NCBI RefSeq assembly: GCF_900110105.1
Contig: NZ_FOCL01000016.1
Coordinates: forward strand, 1-64,000
Direction: 5' to 3'
Source: Mucilaginibacter gossypiicola
GTDB lineage: Bacteria; Bacteroidota; Bacteroidia; Sphingobacteriales; Sphingobacteriaceae
Length of the DNA stretch: 64,000 bases
Shown here: positions 61,234-64,000 of the stretch, piece after piece
How positions within the stretch are numbered: position 1 is the stretch's first letter
Layout of the letters: the number at the start of each line of letters is the position of its first letter
Notes under the pieces: generated by a model
What the model was told of the DNA's origin: nothing
The model's database searches: none
The model's input: only the letters and a program-made list of their open reading frames with translations
Position numbers and translations under genes: made by a program

Positions 61234-61307
61234 CTTGCGTCACTGGTTTGATCCCTGTTGGTGCCACAGAAAAAGAAATCCTCTTAGTTAACGCTAAGGG
61301 GATTTTT
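61234..61307 (+). repeat. Degenerate tRNA-Phe 3' end with terminator, second copy
   Basis: 61234-61270 matches the tRNA-Phe anticodon-to-3' region with about five changes (ccttgcgtcactggtttg, then a ggtgccacaga end). The terminator at 61277-61307 has the same core as at 60077. It is probably the oldest attachment-site relic at this locus. Confidence 0.7.
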
Positions 61308-61504
61308 GCTTTGAAGTTGCTATTGGAAGCTAAAGAGAAAATGCAGGTTTTACATAATAACTGTTGATTTTTTGTTTGATACTTTTCCGTTTGTTTCGTA
61401 AGTCGAGGTTGTTTTGAAGGTGTTTTGGTGTGTATTGTTAATTGAAATAATGATTTATAGAGCCTCAATACGCGACAGCAGCTATAAACCTAATAATTCA
61501 TTAC

Positions 61505-61987
61505 TTACTCATTTTGGGTGTTATTACTTTTAAACAGGCACCATTTATAATCCAATCCATTTAAGTATGCTTGTGTAGAGCCTTTATGTGGTAACACATC
61601 TTTTATGTTTTGTACAGTTAAGCCATGGGGCGATGGTACAAAATCAACAGCATTACCTGTGACAATATCAAGGGTAACACCGTTATGGTATAATATTTTA
61701 AAAACACAATAACCCATGCCTGATTCACCCGCATCATAAAGTTTCTTCGAAAGTGAAGCGGGAAGGGCGTTTGGACTCTCACTTATGCTTGTTATTTCTT
61801 CAATAGGTATTAACATCTCATAGTTAATTCCTCCCCACGATCTTAAATAGTCGTCGTAATTTACTAAATACACGTTATCTAAAGTTACACCATTGCTCAA
61901 GGTAACTTGACATGGAGTCCAGTCCTGTGATGTGTGGATTTTAGCCAATTGCTTTCGTTGGTCTTCTGAGATTGTTTTGATTTCCAT
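61505..61987 (-). CDS. Hypothetical cytoplasmic protein
   Basis: 160 residues with no signal or membrane helix. The sequence contains two similar beta motifs, QVTLSNGVTLDNVYLVNYDDY and ILYHNGVTLDIVTGNAVDFV, suggesting a small duplicated beta-fold. No family recognised. It is monocistronic, 378 bp from rplM; the interval 61988-62280 shows nothing notable. Confidence 0.6.
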   Translation of the reverse strand: MEIKTISEDQRKQLAKIHTSQDWTPCQVTLSNGVTLDNVYLVNYDDYLRSWGGINYEMLIPIEEITSISESPNALPASLSKKLYDAGESGMGYCVFKILYHNGVTLDIVTGNAVDFVPSPHGLTVQNIKDVLPHKGSTQAYLNGLDYKWCLFKSNNTQNE

Positions 61988-62280
61988 AATGATTATACTA
62001 AGTTAATAGTTATCTAATCCCGATAAAGAAGGATTTCTCCTTGTACGATGGTTGATGATAACGCGCTGGCTGAGGTACATTTATCAAACACAAAGAGAAT
62101 ATTATTATTGACCAAGCAGAGTCAGAAAGTATTCATATAAATATGCCCGGCTAACGTTAATTTTCGGTAATTGAGACGCTCAAAAGTATGTCCCCTGTTA
62201 ATTGTTTGGCAGCTTATAAAGTAAAAAATACTAAAGCTGCAATTGCTTTACAGATACTTTAATAATTTCCTTAAAAACTA

Positions 62281-62311
62281 TTTGCTAATAAGATAATTAA
62301 CCCTATCTTTG
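62281..62311 (+). promoter_or_regulatory. Promoter of the rplM-rpsI-rpsB operon
   Basis: TTTG (62281-62284), 19 bp, TATCTTTG (62304-62311): an exact match to the Bacteroidota sigma-A consensus. A small cccg/cggg hairpin (about 62316-62329) at the expected transcript start might be a leader control element. Confidence 0.8.
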
Positions 62312-62365
62312 CAGTCCCGAAAATACGGGGTATAATAAACGTTTAAACAATTTAATTTAAAGCAA

Positions 62366-62803
62366 GTGAATACGTTAAGTTACAAAACTGTCTCAGCCAA
62401 CAAAAAAACCGTTAACAAACAATGGGTTGTTGTTGACGCCGAAGGCGAGATTTTGGGGCGCTTGTCTACGAAGATCGCAATGATCATTCGTGGTAAAACC
62501 AAGCCAGATTTCACCCCAAACGTAGACTGTGGTGATAATGTGATCGTTATCAACGCAGACAAGGTAAAACTGACCGGCAACAAACTAAGCGACAAAGTTT
62601 ATGTTCGTTACACTGGATATCCAGGTGGTCAGCGTTTTATTTCTCCTAAGGAGTTATTGGCGAAACATCCAACCCGCATCATCGAGAAAGCGGTACGTGG
62701 TATGTTACCTAAAAATCGTTTGGGTAAAGCATTATTCGGCAATTTGCATGTATATGCAGGTGCTGAGCATCCTCATGCTGCGCAAAACCCAAAAGCCATT
62801 TAA
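62366..62803 (+). CDS. rplM: Large-subunit ribosomal protein uL13
   Basis: 145 residues with GTG start. Characteristic L13 sequence: WVVVDAEGEILGRLSTKIA, GDNVIVINADKVKLTGNK, YVRYTGYPGG, RIIEKAVRGMLPKNRLGKA and the closing YAGAEHPHAAQNP. Length is normal. An rRNA-binding early-assembly protein of the 50S subunit. First gene of the operon with rpsI (25 bp on). Confidence 0.98.
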   Translation: MNTLSYKTVSANKKTVNKQWVVVDAEGEILGRLSTKIAMIIRGKTKPDFTPNVDCGDNVIVINADKVKLTGNKLSDKVYVRYTGYPGGQRFISPKELLAKHPTRIIEKAVRGMLPKNRLGKALFGNLHVYAGAEHPHAAQNPKAI

Positions 62804-62828
62804 TTTTTAATTTTTAAGGAGAAAAAAA

Positions 62829-63215
62829 ATGCCAACAACTAACACTTCAGGCAGAAGAAAAACAGCCGTTGCCCGCATCTACCTTACAGAAGGAAATGGC
62901 GCGATCATCGTTAACGGTAAAGATTACAAAGAGTACTTCCCTACTTTGCCATTGCAATATATCGTAACTCAGAGCACTGAGGTTTCTGGTAGCACCGGAA
63001 AATATGATGTTAAAGCAAACGTTGCAGGTGGTGGTGTAAAAGGACAGGCAGAAGCTGTTCGTTTAGCTATCGCTAAAGCTATTGTTGAACTTGATGCTGA
63101 AAAGAAACCGGCATTACGTGCTAAAGGCTTAATGACCCGCGATGACCGTATGGTTGAGCGTAAAAAACCAGGTCGCAGGAAAGCACGTAAGAGATTCCAA
63201 TTCAGTAAACGTTAA
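62829..63215 (+). CDS. rpsI: Small-subunit ribosomal protein uS9
   Basis: 128 residues. Standard S9: TSGRRKTAVARIYLTEGNG at the start, VAGGGVKGQAEAVRLAIAKA in the middle and the basic tail ending KRFQFSKR that reaches the ribosomal P site. A taaggag sequence precedes the ATG. Located between rplM and rpsB, the standard Bacteroidota order. Confidence 0.98.
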   Translation: MPTTNTSGRRKTAVARIYLTEGNGAIIVNGKDYKEYFPTLPLQYIVTQSTEVSGSTGKYDVKANVAGGGVKGQAEAVRLAIAKAIVELDAEKKPALRAKGLMTRDDRMVERKKPGRRKARKRFQFSKR

Positions 63216-63217
63216 TC

Positions 63218-63225
63218 AAAGGAGG
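63218..63225 (+). promoter_or_regulatory. Strong Shine-Dalgarno for rpsB
   Basis: aaaggagg, 8 bp before the ATG at 63234. Such a full anti-SD match is unusual in this phylum, where most genes here lack one, and fixes the rpsB start. Confidence 0.7.
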
Positions 63226-63233
63226 ACAACAAA

Positions 63234-64000
63234 ATGGCAAGAACAACTTATCAGGATTTACTGGACGCTGGTGTACACTTTGGTCACCTTACCCGCAAAT
63301 GGGATCCGAAAATGTCACAGTACATTTTCATGGAGCGTAACGGTATCCACATTATCGATTTAAATAAAACCTTAACTAAGGTTGAAGAAGCTGCTGCAGC
63401 TATAAAACAAATTGTAAAATCAGGCCGTAAGGTATTATTCGTAGCTACAAAGAAACAAGCGAAAGATATCGTTGCTGATTATGCAAAAAGCGTAAACATG
63501 CCATACATCACCGAGCGTTGGTTGGGTGGTATGTTAACTAACTTTGCTACTGTACGTAAGTCGATCAAAAAGATGTCAAACATCGATAAATTGACTAAAG
63601 ACGGTACTTACAGCAACCTTTCTAAAAAAGAGCGTCTGATGATTCAGCGTGAGCGTATCAAATTAGAAACCCTTTTAGGTGGTATCTCTGACTTGAACCG
63701 TTTACCAGCTGCTTTATTCCTGATCGACGTTAAGAAAGAGCACATTGCAGTTTCAGAAGCATTAAAGTTGAACATCCCTACATTTGCTATGGTTGATACC
63801 AACTCTGATCCTTCAAACATCGACTTCCCGATCCCTGCAAATGATGACGCTACCAAATCAATTTCATTGATCACCAGCATCATTATCAAAGCTATCGAAG
63901 AAGGTTTAGATGAGCGCAAACGCGAGAAAGAAGACGAAGCTGAAAAAGAAGCAGTAGCTGCAAAAGCTAAAGCTGATGCTCCTGAAGCTAACGAAGGCGG
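63234..64000 (+). CDS. rpsB: Small-subunit ribosomal protein uS2 (cut by window end)
   Basis: 255 full codons visible with no stop before the window ends. S2 hallmarks: TYQDLLDAGVHFGHLTRKWDPKM, HIIDLNKT, VLFVATKKQA, ITERWLGGMLTNF, PAALFLIDVKKEHIAVSEA, IPTFAMVDTNSDP and IPANDDATKSI. The C-terminal tail is a Glu/Ala/Lys-rich extension (EKEDEAEKEAVAAKAKA) as in other Bacteroidota. Probably followed by tsf outside the window. Confidence 0.97.
   Translation, partial: MARTTYQDLLDAGVHFGHLTRKWDPKMSQYIFMERNGIHIIDLNKTLTKVEEAAAAIKQIVKSGRKVLFVATKKQAKDIVADYAKSVNMPYITERWLGGMLTNFATVRKSIKKMSNIDKLTKDGTYSNLSKKERLMIQRERIKLETLLGGISDLNRLPAALFLIDVKKEHIAVSEALKLNIPTFAMVDTNSDPSNIDFPIPANDDATKSISLITSIIIKAIEEGLDERKREKEDEAEKEAVAAKAKADAPEANEG

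Overview
The window looks like chromosomal DNA of a Bacteroidota bacterium, most likely a soil or plant-associated Sphingobacteriaceae member (Mucilaginibacter/Pedobacter type). The signs are paired SusC/SusD genes, a hybrid two-component regulator, several glycoside hydrolases, TTTG/TAnnTTTG promoter boxes (clearest before rplM) and the rplM-rpsI-rpsB order. The genus is inferred from overall character, not from a marker-gene comparison.

Layout. 1-690: two nested inverted-repeat (REP/MITE-like) structures. 0.7-6.4 kb: secreted carbohydrate enzymes (GH28-like, GH43 with a beta-trefoil tail, GH16 lipoprotein), a small membrane protein and a stand-alone response regulator. 6.7-13.9 kb: a three-gene operon for a TPR/MORN-repeat exported protein and two DUF3857/transglutaminase-like proteins, one with an intact catalytic triad and one without. 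14.0-14.6 kb: a DHFR/RibD-like reductase. 15.0-26.9 kb: a complete fructan utilisation locus (GH32, SusD, SusC, fructokinase, MFS sugar porter, divergent hybrid two-component sensor with a periplasmic sugar-binding domain). 26.9-34.2 kb: core-like genes (CHAD protein, outer-membrane barrel, PAS protein, SPW membrane protein, hypotheticals, and an Hdr/Dsr-type Fe-S electron-transfer pair).

34.37-58.93 kb: a probable genomic island at tRNA-Phe. The intact tRNA is at 34366-34438, and the last 50 bp of the tRNA and its 3' flank recur exactly at 58876-58925. More degenerate copies near 60.07 and 61.24 kb suggest repeated use of the site. No integrase is visible. The island has three blocks. (i) 34.5-41.0 kb: an OLD-type nuclease, a J-domain membrane protein, and a SIR2 protein fused in frame to the C-terminal part of a conjugative-transposon TraJ. 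(ii) 41.3-52.3 kb: an AT-rich 'grasp-with-spasm' RiPP cluster with five double-glycine precursors, an ATP-grasp ligase, a SPASM partner lacking nearly all SPASM cysteines, an unknown 88-residue protein, a C39-peptidase ABC exporter, a TonB-type outer-membrane receptor and a secreted alpha/beta hydrolase. (iii) 52.5-58.4 kb: a BlaI-led operon with an M56 (BlaR1-like)/Amidase_3 fusion, an outer-membrane receptor and a DigH-like glycosidase. A family of exactly 75-bp-period repeats sits at both ends of block (ii) and at the far end of block (iii).

58.9-62.0 kb: lipoproteins and a hypothetical protein among tRNA-end remnants. 62.3-64.0 kb: ribosomal protein genes rplM, rpsI and the start of rpsB, cut by the window end.

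The most interesting system is the RiPP cluster. It pairs a presumed graspetide (ester-crosslinked peptide) pathway with a secreted esterase-like hydrolase and a TonB receptor, an arrangement reminiscent of the isopeptidase and receptor pairs near some proteobacterial lasso peptides. Second is the BlaI operon, which combines an amidase that would denude peptidoglycan with a homologue of the enzyme that cuts denuded glycan.
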